Part shown: in pieces, positions 41,801 to 54,066 of the stretch | Layout of the letters: each line of letters begins with the position of its first letter | How positions within the stretch are numbered: the stretch's first letter is position 1 | Assembly (NCBI GenBank): GCA_036971475.1 | Contig: JBAIZL010000004.1 | Location: forward strand, 68,082,010 to 68,146,009 | DNA from: Prosapia bicincta | Lineage: Eukaryota > Arthropoda > Insecta > Hemiptera > Cercopidae | Reading direction: 5' to 3' | Length of the DNA: 64,000 nt | Position numbers and translations under genes: made by a program | The notes under the pieces: model-generated | Told to the model about the DNA's origin: nothing | Database searches by the model: none | What the model saw: only the letters and a program-made list of their open reading frames with translations

Positions 41801-44800
41801 CGTTCGTGAAGTAATATAAGAGGTTGGCAAGGGAATTGGCATCTATCCTAATCCTTAGTGTACGTTGCTACTTTATTGTAATGCTTTATAACTTCTTCTT
41901 GTAAGGACGAGTAAATAAATTTAGTTATAACCCAAATAATGTTCGTGAAGTAATATAAGAGGTTCGCAAGGGAATTGGCATCCATCCTAATCCTTAGTGT
42001 ACGTTGCTACTTTATTGTAATGCTTTATAACTTCTTGTAAGGACGTGTAAATAAATTTAGTTATAACCCAAATAATGTTCGTGAAGTAATATAGGAGGTT
42101 GGCAAGGGAAATGGCATCCATCCTAATCCTTAGTGTACGTTGCTACTTTATTGCAATGCTTTATAACTTCTTGTAAGGACGAGTAAATAAATTTAGTTAT
42201 AACCCAAATAATGTTCGTGAAGTAATATAAGAGGTTGGCAAGGGAATTGGCATCCATCCTAATCCTTAGTGTACGTTGCTACTTTATTGTAATGCTTTAT
42301 AACTTCTTCTTGTAAGGACGAGTAAATAAATTTAGTTATAACCCAAATAATGTTCGTGAAGTAATATAAGAGGTTGGGAAGGGAATTGGCATCCATCCTA
42401 ATCCTTACTGTATGTTGCTACTTTATTGCAATGCTTTATAACTTCTTGTAAGGACGAGTAAATAAATTTAGTTATAACCCAAATAATATTCGTGAAGTAA
42501 TATGAGAGGTTGAGAAGGGAATTGGCATCCATCCTAATCCTTACTGTATTTGCTACTTTATTGCAATGCTTTATAACTTCTTGTCAGGACGAGTAAATAA
42601 ATTTAGTTATAACACAAATAACTTTCGTGAAGTAATATAAGAGGTTGGCAAGGGAATTGGCATCCATCCTAATCCTTAGTGTACGTTGCTACTTTATTGT
42701 AATGCTTTATAACTTCTTCTTGTTAGGACGAGTAAATAAATTTAGTTATAACCCAAATAATGTTCGTGAAGTAATATAAGAGGTTGGCAAGGGAATTGGC
42801 ATCCATCCTAATCCTTTAGTGTACGTTGCTACTTTATTGCAATGCTTTATAACTTCTTGTAAGGACGTGTAAATAAATTTAGTTATAACCCAAATAATGT
42901 TCGTGAAGTAATATAAGAGGTTGGCAAGGGAATTGGCATCCATCCTAATCCTTAGTGTACGTTGCTACTTTATTGTAATGCTTTATAACTTCTTGTAAGG
43001 ACGATTAAATAAATTTAGTTATAACCCAAATAATGTTCGTGAAGTAATATAAGAGGTTGGCAAGGGAATTGGCATCCATCCTAATCCTTAGTGTACGTTG
43101 CTACTTTATAGTAATGCTTTATAACTTCTTCTTGTAAGGACGAGTAAATAAATTTAGTCATAACACAAATAACGTTCGTGAAGTAATATAAGAGGTTGGC
43201 AAGGGAATTGGCATCCATCCTAATCCTTAGTGTACGTTGCTACTTTATTGTAATGCTTTATAACTTCTTCTTGTAAGGACGAGTAAATAAATTTAGTTAT
43301 AACACAAATAACGTTCGTGAAGTTATATAAGAGGTTGGCAAGGGAATTGGCATCCATCCTAATCCTTAGTGTACGTTGCTACTTTATTGTAATGCTTTAT
43401 AACTTCTTGTAAGGACGAGTAAATAAATTTAGTTATAACACAAATAACGTTCGTGAAGTAATATAAGAGGTTGGCAAGGGAATTGGCATCCATCCTAATC
43501 CTTAGTGTACGTTGCTACTTTATTGTAATGCTTTATAACTTCTTGTAAGGACGAGTAAATAAATTTAGTTATAACCCAAATAATGTTCGTGAAGTAATAT
43601 AAGAGGTTGGCAAGGGAATTGGCATCCATCCTAATCCTTAGTGTACGTTGCTACTTTATTGTAATGCTTTATAACTTCTTCTTGTAAGGACGAGTAAATA
43701 AATTTAGTCATAACACAAATAACGTTCGTGAAGTAATATAAGAGGTTGGCAAGGGAATTGGCATCCATCCTAATCCTTAGTGTACGTTGCTACTTTATTG
43801 TAATGCTTTATAACTTCTTCTTGTAAGGACGAGTAAATAAATTTAGTTATAACACAAATAACGTTCGTGAAGTAATATAAGAGGTTGGCAAGGGAATTGG
43901 CATCCATCCTAATCCTTAGTGTACGTTGCTACTTTATTGTAATGCTTTATAACTTCTTGTAAGGACGAGTAAATAAATTTAGTTATAACACAAATAACGT
44001 TCGTGAAGTAATATAAGAGGTTGGCAAGGGAATTGGCATCCATCCTAATCCTTAGTGTACGTTGCTACTTTATTGCAATGCTTTATAACTTCTTGTAAGG
44101 ACGAGTAAATAAATTTAGTTATAACACAAATAACGTTCGTGAAGTAATATAAGAGGTTGGCAAGGGAATTGGCATCCATCCTAATCCTTAGTGTACGTTG
44201 CTACTTTATTGCAATGCTTTATAACTTCTTCTTGTAAGGACGAGTAAATAAATTTAGTTATAACACAAATAACGTTCGTAAAGTAATATAAGAGGTTGGC
44301 AAGGGAATTGGCATCCATCCTAATCCTTAGTGTACGTTGCTACTTTATTGTAATGCTTTATAACTTCTTGTAAGGACGATTAAATAAATTTAGTTATAAC
44401 CCAAATAATGTTCGTGAAGTAATATAAGAGGTTGGCAAGGGAATTGGCATCCATCCTAATCCTTAGTGTACGTTGCTACTTTATTGTAATGCTTTATAAC
44501 TTCTTCTTGTAAGGACGAGTAAATAAATTTAGTCATAACACAAATAACGTTCGTGAAGTAATATAAGAGGTTGGCAAGGGAATTGGCATCCATCCTAATC
44601 CTTAGTGTACGTTGCTACTTTATTGTAATGCTTTATAACTTCTTCTTGTAAGGACGAGTAAATAAATTTAGTTATAACACAAATAACGTTCGTGAAGTAA
44701 TATAAGAGGTTGGCAAGGGAATTGGCATCCATCCTAATCCTTAGTGTACGTTGCTACTATATTGTAATGCTTTATAACTTCTTGTAAGGACGAGTAAATA

Positions 44801-47800
44801 AATTTAGTTATAACACAAATAACGTTCGTGAAGTAATATAAGAGGTTGGCAAGGGAATTGGCATCCATCCTAATCCTTAGTGTACGTTGCTACTTTATTG
44901 TAATGCTTTATAACTTCTTGTAAGGACGAGTAAATAAATTTAGTTATAACCCAAATAATGTTCGTGAAGTAATATAAGAGGTTGGCAAGGGAATTGGCAT
45001 CCATCCTAATCCTTAGTGTACGTTGCTACTTTATTGTAATGCTTTATAACTTCTTCTTGTAAGGACGAGTAAATAAATTTAGTCATAACACAAATAACGT
45101 TCGTGAAGTAATATAAGAGGTTGGCAAGGGAATTGGCATCCATCCTAATCCTTAGTGTACGTTGCTACTTTATTGTAATGCTTTATAACTTCTTCTTGTA
45201 AGGACGAGTAAATAAATTTAGTTATAACACAAATAACGTTCGTGAAGTAATATAAGAGGTTGGCAAGGGAATTGGCATCCATCCTAATCCTTAGTGTACG
45301 TTGCTACTTTATTGTAATGCTTTATAACTTCTTGTAAGGACGAGTAAATAAATTTAGTTATAACACAAATAACGTTCGTGAAGTAATATAAGAGGTTGGC
45401 AAGGGAATTGGCATCCATCCTAATCCTTAGTGTACGTTGCTACTTTATTGCAGTGCTTTATAACTTCTTGTAAGGACGAGTAAATAAATTTAGTTATAAC
45501 ACAAATAACGTTCGTGAAGTAATATAAGAGGTTGGCAAGGGAATTGGCATCCATCCTAATCCTTAGTGTACGTTGCTACTTTATTGTAATGCTTTATAAC
45601 TTCTTCTTGTAAGGACGAGTAAATAAATTTAGTTATAACACAAACAACGTTCGTGAAGTAATATAAGAGGTTGGCAAGGGAATTGGCATCCATCCTAATC
45701 CTTAGTGTACGTTGCTACTTTATTGTAATGCTTTATAACTTCTTGTAAGGACGAGTAAATATATTTAGTTATAACCCAAATAATGTTCGTGAAGTAATAT
45801 AAGAGGTTGGCAAGGGAATTGGCATCCATCCTAATCCTTAGTGTACGTTGCTACTTTATTGTAATGCTTTATAACTTCTTCTTGTAAGGACGAGTAAATA
45901 AATTTAGTTATAACACAAATAACGTTCGTGAAGTAATATAAGAGGTTGGCAAGGGAATTGGCATCCATCCTAATCCTTAGTGTACGTTGCTACTTTATTG
46001 TAATGCTTTATAACTTCTTGTAAGGACGAGTAAATAAATTTAGTTATAACCCAAATAATGTTCGTGAAGTAATATAAGAGGTTGGCAAGGGAATTGGCAT
46101 CCATCCTAATCCTTAGTGTACGTTGCTACTTTATTGTAATGCTTTATAACTTCTTCTTGTAAGGACGAGTAAATAAATTTAGTTATAACCCAAATAATGT
46201 TCGTGAAGTAATATAAGAGGTTGGCAAGGGAATTGGCATCCATCCTAATCCTTAGTGTACGTTGCTACTTTATTGTAATGCTTTATAACTTCTTCTTGTA
46301 AGGACGAGTAAATAAATTTAGTTATAACACAAATAACGTTCGTGAAGTAATATAAGAGGTTGGCAAGGGAATTGGCATCCATCCTAATCCTTAGTGTACG
46401 TTGCTACTTTATTGCAATGCTTTATAACTTCTTCTTGTAAGGACGAGTAAATAAATTTAGTTATAACACAAATAACGTTCGTGAAGTAATATAAGAGGTT
46501 GGCAAGGGAATTGGCATCCATCCTAATCCTTAGTGTACGTTGCTACTTTATTGCAATGCTTTATAACTTCTTCTTGTAAGGACGAGTAAATAAATTTAGT
46601 TATAACACAAATAACGTTCGTGAAGTAATATAAGAGGTTGGCAAGGGAATTGGCATCCATCCTAATCCTTAGTGTACGTTGCTACTTTATTGCAATGCTT
46701 TATAACTTCTTCTTGTAAGGACGAGTAAATAAATTTAGTTATAACACAAATAATGTTCGTGAAGTAATATAAGAGGTTGGCAAGGGAATTGGCATCCATC
46801 CTAATCCTTAGTGTACGTTGCTACTTTATTGCAATGCTTTATAACTTCTTCTTGTAAGGACGAGTAAATAAATTTAGTTATAACACAAATAACGTTCGTG
46901 AAGTAATATAAGAGGTTGGCAAGGGAATTGGCATCCATCCTAATCCTTAGTGTACGTTGCTACTTTATTGCAATGCTTTATAACTTCTTCTTGTAAGGAC
47001 GAGTAAATAAATTTAGTTATAACACAAATAACGTTCGTGAAGTAATATAAGAGGTTGGCAAGGGAATTGGCATCCATCCTAATCCTTAGTGTACGTTGCT
47101 ACTTTATTGCAATGCTTTATAACTTCTTCTTGTAAGGACGAGTAAATAAATTTAGTTATAACACAAATAACGTTCGTGAAGTAATATAAGAGGTTGGCAA
47201 GGGAATTGGCATCCATCCTAATCCTTAGTGTACGTTGCTACTTTATTGCAATGCTTTATAACTTCTTCTTGTAAGGACGAGTAAATAAATTTAGTTATAA
47301 CACAAATAACGTTCGTGAAGTAATATAAGAGGTTGGCAAGGGAATTGGCATCCATCCTAATCCTTAGTGTACGTTGCTACTTTATTGTAATGCTTTATAA
47401 CTTCTTGTAAGGACGATTAAATAAATTTTGTTATAACCCAAATAATGTTCGTGAAGTAATATAAGAGGTTGGCAAGGGAATTGGCATCCATCCTAATCCT
47501 TAGTGTACGTTGCTACTTTATTGTAATGCTTTATAACTTCTTCTAGTAAGGACGAGTAAATAAATTTAGTCATAACAAAAATAACGTTCGTGAAGTAATA
47601 TAAGAGGTTGGCAAGGGAATTGGCATCCATCCTAATCCTTAGTGTACGTTGCTACTTTATTGTAATGCTTTATAACTTCTTCTTGTAAGGACGAGTAAAT
47701 AAATTTAGTTATAACACAAATAACGTTCGTGAAGTAATATAAGAGGTTGGCAAGGGAATTGGCATCCATCCTAATCCTTAGTGTACGTTGCTACTTTATT

Positions 47801-50800
47801 GTAATGCTTTATAACTTCTTGTAAGGACGAGTAAATAAATTTAGTTATAACACAAATAACGTTCGTGAAGTAATATAAGAGGTTGGCAAGGGAATTGGCA
47901 TCCATCCTAATCCTTAGTGTACGTTGCTACTTTATTGTAATGCTTTATAACTTCTTGTAAGGACGAGTAAATAAATTTAGTTATAACCCAAATAATGTTC
48001 GTGAAGTAATATAAGAGGTTGGCAAGGGAATTGGCATCCATCCTAATCCTTAGTGTACGTTGCTACTTTATTGTAATGCTTTATAACTTCTTCTTGTAAG
48101 GACGAGTAAATAAATTTAGTCATAACACAAATAACGTTCGTGAAGTAATATAAGAGGTTGGCAAGGGAATTGGCATCCATCCTAATCCTTAGTGTACGTT
48201 GCTACTTTATTGTAATGCTTTATAACTTCTTCTTGTAAGGACGAGTAAATAAATTTAGTTATAACACAAATAACGTTCGTGAAGTAATATAAGAGGTTGG
48301 CAAGGGAATTGGCATCCATCCTAATCCTTAGTGTACGTTGCTACTTTATTGTAATGCTTTATAACTTCTTGTAAGGACGAGTAAATAAATTTAGTTATAA
48401 CACAAATAACGTTCGTGAAGTAATATAAGAGGTTGGCAAGGGAATTGGCATCCATCCTAATCCTTAGTGTACGTTGCTACTTTATTGCAATGCTTTATAA
48501 CTTCTTGTAAGGACGAGTAAATAAATTTAGTTATAACACAAATAACGTTCGTGAAGTAATATAAGAGGTTGGCAAGGGAATTGGCATCCATCCTAATCCT
48601 TAGTGTACGTTGCTACTTTATTGTAATGCTTTATAACTTCTTGTAAGGACGAGTAAATAAATTTAGTTATAACCCAAATAATGTTCGTGAAGTAATATAA
48701 GAGGTTGGCAAGGGAATTGGCATCCATCCTAATCCTTAGTGTACGTTGCTACTTTATTGTAATGCTTTATAACTTCTTGTAAGGACGAGTAAATAAATTT
48801 AGTTATAACACAAATAACGTTCGTGAAGTAATATAAGAGGTTGGCAAGGGAATTGGCATCCATCCTAATCCTTAGTGTACGTTGCTACTTTATTGTAATG
48901 CTTTATAACTTCTTGTAAGGACGAGTAAATAAATTTAGTTATAACCCAAATAATGTTCGTGAAGTAATATAAGAGGTTGGCAAGGGAATTGGCATCCATC
49001 CTAATCCTTAGTGTACGTTGCTACTTTATTGTAATGCTTTATAACTTCTTCTTGTAAGGACGAGTAAATAAATTTAGTCATAACACAAATAACGTTCGTG
49101 AAGTAATATAAGAGGTTGGCAAGGGAATTGGCATCCATCCTAATCCTTAGTGTACGTTGCTACTTTATTGTAATGCTTTATAACTTCTTCTTGTAAGGAC
49201 GAGTAAATAAATTTAGTTATAACACAAATAACGTTCGTGAAGTAATATAAGAGGTTGGCAAGGGAATTGGCATCCATCCTAATCCTTAGTGTACGTTGCT
49301 ACTTTATTGTAATGCTTTATAACTTCTTGTAAGGACGAGTAAATAAATTTAGTTATAACACAAATAACGTTCGTGAAGTAATATAAGAGGTTGGCAAGGG
49401 AATTGGCATCCATCCTAATCCTTAGTGTACGTTGCTACTTTATTGCAATGCTTTATAACTTCTTGTAAGGACGAGTAAATAAATTTAGTTATAACACAAA
49501 TAACGTTCGTGAAGTAATATAAGAGGTTGGCAAGGGAATTGGCATCCATCCTAATCCTTAGTGTACGTTGCTACTTTATTGTAATGCTTTATAACTTCTT
49601 CTTGTAAGGACGAGTAAATAAATTTAGTTATAACACAAATAACGTTCGTGAAGTAATATAAGAGGTTGGCAAGGGAATTGGCATCCATCCTAATCCTTAG
49701 TGTACGTTGCTACTTTATTGTAATGCTTTATAACTTCTTCTTGTAAGGACGAGTAAATAAATTTAGTTATAACACAAATAACGTTCGTGAAGTAATATAA
49801 GAGGTTGGCAAGGGAATTGGCATCCATCCTAATCCTTAGTGTACGTTGCTACTTTATTGCAATGCTTTATAACTTCTTGTAAGGACGAGTAAATAAATTT
49901 AGTTATAACACAAATAACGTTCGTGAAGTAATATAAGAGGTTGGCAAGGGAATTGGCATCCATCCTAATCCTTAGTGTACGTTGCTACTTTATTGCAATG
50001 CTTTATAACTTCTTGTAAGGACGAGTAAATAAATTTAGTTATGACACAAATAACGTTCGTGAAGTAATATAAGAGGTTGGCAAGGGAATTGGCATCCATC
50101 CTAATCCTTAGTGTACGTTGCTACTTTATTGTAATGCTTTATAACTTCTTCTTGTTAGGACGAGTAAATAAATTTAGTCATAACACAAATAACGTTCGTG
50201 AAGTAATATAAGAGGTTGGCAAGGGAATTGGCATCCATCCTAATCCTTAGTGTACGTTGCTACTTTATTGTAATGCTTTATAACTTCTTCTTGTAAGGAC
50301 GAGTAAATAAATTTAGTTATAACCCAAATAATGTTCGTGAAGTAATATAAGAGGTTGGCAAGGGAATTGGCATCCATCCTAATCCTTAGTGTACGTTGCT
50401 ACTTTATTGCAGTGCTTTATAACTTCTTCTTGTAAGGACGAGTAAATAAATTTAGTTATAACACAAATAACGTTCGTGAAGTAATATAAGAGGTTGGCAA
50501 GGGAATTGGCATCCATCCTAATCCTTAGTGTACGTTGCTACTTTATTGTAATGCTTTATAACTTCTTGTAAGGACGAGTAAATAAATTTAGTTATAACCC
50601 AAATAATGTTCGTGAAGTAATATAAGAGGTTGGCAAGGGAATTGGCATCCATCCTAATCCTTAGTGTACGTTGCTACTTTATTGTAATGCTTTATAACTT
50701 CTTCTTGTAAGGACGAGTAAATAAATTTAGTTATAACACAAATAACGTTCGTGAAGTAATATAAGAGGTTGGCAAGGGAATTGGCATCCATCCTAATCCT

Positions 50801-51002
50801 TAGTGTACGTTGCTACTTTATTGTAATGCTTTATAACTTCTTGTAAGGACGAGTAAATAAATTTAGTTATAACCCAAATAATGTTCGTGAAGTAATATAA
50901 GAGGTTGGCAAGGGAATTGGCATCCATCCTAATCCTTAGTGTACGTTGCTACTTTATTGCAATGCTTTATAACTTCTTGTAAGAACGAGTAAATAAATTT
51001 AG
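38881..51002. repeat. 136/139-bp satellite array, about 88 copies over 12.1 kb
   Basis: The unit begins AGGACGAGTAAATAAATTTA, continues GTTATAAC(A/C)C and TTCGTGAAGTAATATAAGAG, GTTGGCAAGGGAATTGGCAT, CCATCCTAATCCTTAGTGTA, CGTTGCTACTTTATTG(T/C)AAT and ends CTTTATAACTTCTTGTA; a TTC indel gives 136- and 139-base forms. Two linked variants dominate: ACACAAATAACGTTCG and ACCCAAATAATGTTCG. Identity between copies is about 95 percent or more by eye. The first (38881) and last (50985) units are truncated or diverged. The unit length is not a multiple of three and frames are closed, so it is non-coding. Confidence 0.99.
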
Positions 51003-51399
51003 GGGAGGGGTTAAGGAGAGCATACAATGGCCGCATGGTGCTGGAAATAAGAGGGCATTAATGCTACAGTTTCTGCAGGGTGGCTCTACAGTAGAACTTT
51101 TACTCCGATAAGAGTACCTTATTAGAGGACGATACTATTTCCTGTGTTGATTTCTATTTCTTTGCAAATATGCTTGTAACTTGTAATTAAAAATCCATTA
51201 TTTTATTTACTCGTTACGACGAACAGAAGAAATAGAATTTTTCAATATACTAGTATTATTTATTTTTTAAATTTCAGTTTGGGTTTTTTATTTTGTAATT
51301 CAGTATTTGGAATAGTATTTTAACAACTGCAGTTTGTAGTTTGTTAGACAGACGTTTATATTGCCCTATTTAATTCGCCCTCGGTAAAGGCAAACTTTA
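51003..51399. other. Unique flank of the satellite
   Basis: The junction is abrupt: satellite AAATAAATTTAG runs into GGGAGGGGTTAAGG. No gene was recognised. Confidence 0.5.
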
Positions 51400-51770
51400 T
51401 CCACCGCTGGAAATAAACCATATTTAGAACCCCATCTTCGCCGTGCTAGCCGCCCCCAAAACGCACGCTTTACAGCGAGTTATGGGAAATAAGAAATCCT
51501 AATGATATCTGTGAGACCCCTGCAGGGGCTGAAGCTAAAATTAGCTGAATGGGAGTTAATGAATTGAGTGAGCTACCTAGCTCACTCACCCTCACCACCA
51601 ACATCCGGGACGCGTCTCCTTTCTACAAAACTTGTAAAGTTTAATCAAAGGTATTAAAAGCGTTACTGCCGCGCGCACTGTTGATCCGAGATTCGGGAGG
51701 GTCGGTATAAAAATAACAGATTGTATGAGTAAGTGCAGACGGGTTTACTTCATTGTAACTGGGAAAGGTT
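51400..51770 (+). promoter_or_regulatory. GC-richer region with TATA box, candidate promoter
   Basis: The region is raised in G+C with CpG (CGCCGTGCTAGCCGCCCCCA, GTTACTGCCGCGCGCACTG). TATAAAAATA occurs at about 51706 after GGGAGGGTCGG; a start about 30 bases downstream would fall near GTAAGTGCAGACGG. An inverted repeat GAGTGAGCTA-CC-TAGCTCACTC lies at about 51567-51588. No coding exon follows before repeats begin at 51830. Confidence 0.35.
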
Positions 51771-51831
51771 TATATAGCTTTGTCGTGCGTTCTAAAGCTC
51801 CAGTGGGAAAATAATTTTTAAATTAAATAGT

Positions 51832-51880
51832 TTTTGCTTTTCAATTCCTGCTGTTAGTTCATACTCGCCATATATATATA
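51832..51880 (+). repeat. Family F7, left end, interrupted
   Basis: TTTTCAATTCCTGCTGTTAG then TTCATACTCGCC and a short TATATA match the left end of F7. The following sequence belongs to the 641-bp unit family, so F7 was split here; its continuation is at 53716. Confidence 0.75.
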
Positions 51881-51891
51881 TATTAATCGCA

Positions 51892-52380
51892 ATATGTATT
51901 CTTGTGTATTAATAAAGAACTAAGTCAAAATACAAATACAAGAATTAAAATTGAATTTACAATTCAAAGCTTTTCGTTGGCCAACAGTACCAACACAATC
52001 AGGAATATTAAACTATTAACTGATATCATGTCAATATATATATACAAATTATTATATAATATGAAATAAAAATAATATAATAAATATAATAATTGTAATA
52101 TAGTAAAATACCAAAAAATATGTAAACAAATTATAAAAAATTAACAAATATGGAATTTAACCTCAAAAAATACATTCACTTCTAATTCACGCAAAATACA
52201 ACCCTGTAAGGTTATAGATATAAATATCGCAATATGCATTCTTGTGTATTAATAAAGAACTAAGTCAAAATACAAATACAAGAATATTCTAATATTCCTG
52301 ATGATGTTGGTACTGTTAGCCAACGAAAAGCTTTGAATTGTAAGTTCAATTATAATTCTTGTATTTGTATTTTGACTTAG

Positions 52381-52441
<61 letters not shown>

Positions 52442-53008
52442 TATGGTGATATGTTTTCTTGTAATATAGTTAATAAATTAAAAATATTTCAAAAACAAGA
52501 ATACTTTTAATGAATATATTTATTCAAAGCTTTTTGCCGATAAAATAGTATCAGCATCTTCAGGAAAATAATTATCAAACAAAATATTTTTACAAAAAAG
52601 CTTTTCGTTGGCTAACAGTACCAACATCATCAGGAATATTAAACTATTAACTGATATCATGTCAATATATATAAAAATTATTATATAATATGAAATAATA
52701 ATAATATAATAAATATAATAATTGTAATATAGTAAAATACCAAATATGTAAACAAATTATAAGAAATTAACATATATGGAATTTAACCTCAAAAAATACA
52801 TTCACTTCTAATTCACGCAAAATACAACCCTGTAAGGTTATAGATATAAATATCGCAATATGCATTCTTGTGTATTAATAAAGAACTAAGTCAAAATACA
52901 AATACAAGAATATTCTAATATTCCTGATGATGTTGGTACTGTTAGCCAACGAAAAGCTTTGAATTGTAAGTTCAATTATAATTCTTGTATTTGTATTTTG
53001 ACTTAGTT

Positions 53009-53082
<74 letters not shown>

Positions 53083-53649
53083 TATGGTGATATGTTTTCT
53101 TGTAATATAGTTAATAAATTAAAAATATTTCAAAAACAAGAATACTTTTAATGAATATATTTATTCAAAGCTTTTTGCCGATAAAATAGTATCAGCATCT
53201 TCAGGAAAATAATTATCTAACAAAATATTTTTACAAAAAAGCTTTTCGTTGGCTAACAGTACCAACATCATCAGGAATATTAAACTATTAACTGATATCA
53301 TGTCAATATATATAAAAATTATTATATAATATGAAATAATAATAATATAATAAATATAATAATTGTAATATAGTAAAATACCAAATATGTAAACAAATTA
53401 TAAAAAATTAACAAATATGGAATTTAACCTCAAAAAATACATTCACTTCTAATTCACGCAAAATACAACCCTGTAAGGTTATAGATATAAATATCGCAAT
53501 ATGCATTCTTGTGTATTAATAAAGAACTAAGTCAAAATACAAATACAAGAATATTCTAATATTCCTGATGATATTGGTACTGTCAGCCAACGAAAACCTT
53601 TGAATTGTAAATTTTATTTTAATTCTTGTATTTGTATTTTGACTTAGTT

Positions 53650-53715
<66 letters not shown>
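51892..53715. repeat. Tandem 641-bp units with inverted hammerhead-like motifs (family F4)
   Basis: One partial and two nearly identical units (period 641: ATATGGTGATATG at 52441 and 53082) end in long TA arrays (52383-52436, 53015-53078, 53652-53713). Each unit carries CTGATGATGTTGG...CCAACGAAAAGC on the + strand (52298-52328, 52924-52954, about 53562-53592) and the inverted motif upstream (CTTTTCGTTGG...CCAACATCATCAG). A second motif class (CTGAAGATGCTGATA, - strand, about 52555 and 53195) is also present. The outer arms contain ACAAATACAAGAAT and ATTCTTGTATTTGT. There is no coding capacity. The layout resembles terminal repeats of Penelope-like elements. Confidence 0.85.
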
Positions 53716-53990
53716 TTCAAATTTTCAATCGATAACAAAATATTGCTATTCATCCACTCAAGTTCAAATATAATTTTTTTTAAAGTTGCAGTGGATGACA
53801 CTAAATGTTAAATTTATTAATTAAACTTAATATTTTTTTAAAGAATATCAGAGGATTTTTGTGTTGTAGATTATGTTACTTTTTATAATAACTGTAATTA
53901 CTTAATGAAAGGGGATTAATAAGATACTCCTTTCTTGATCTAAGTAGGAATTGACTTTATAAATGTTTTTGTATATACTATGTGTTTTAT
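53716..53990 (+). repeat. Family F7, continuation copy
   Basis: TTCAAATTTTCAATCGATAA, CATCCACTCAAGTTCAAATA, GCAGTGGATGACA and CTAAGTAGGAATTGACTT follow the F7 order. Its left end lies at 51832-51880, before the F4 units. Confidence 0.85.
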
Positions 53991-54027
53991 AAACAAATTT
54001 TAAATATTTAAAGAATATTATTTTTGT

Positions 54028-54029
<2 letters not shown>

Positions 54030-54066
<37 letters not shown>

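Noticed and set aside
42746..42943. 65-codon frame in the satellite
   Set aside because: It arises from a single-base insertion in one unit; the unit length is not a multiple of three and the frame is not conserved in other copies.
38881..51002. CRISPR-like array
   Set aside because: Repeats are contiguous 136/139-bp copies without unique spacers, in a eukaryotic context; it is a satellite.
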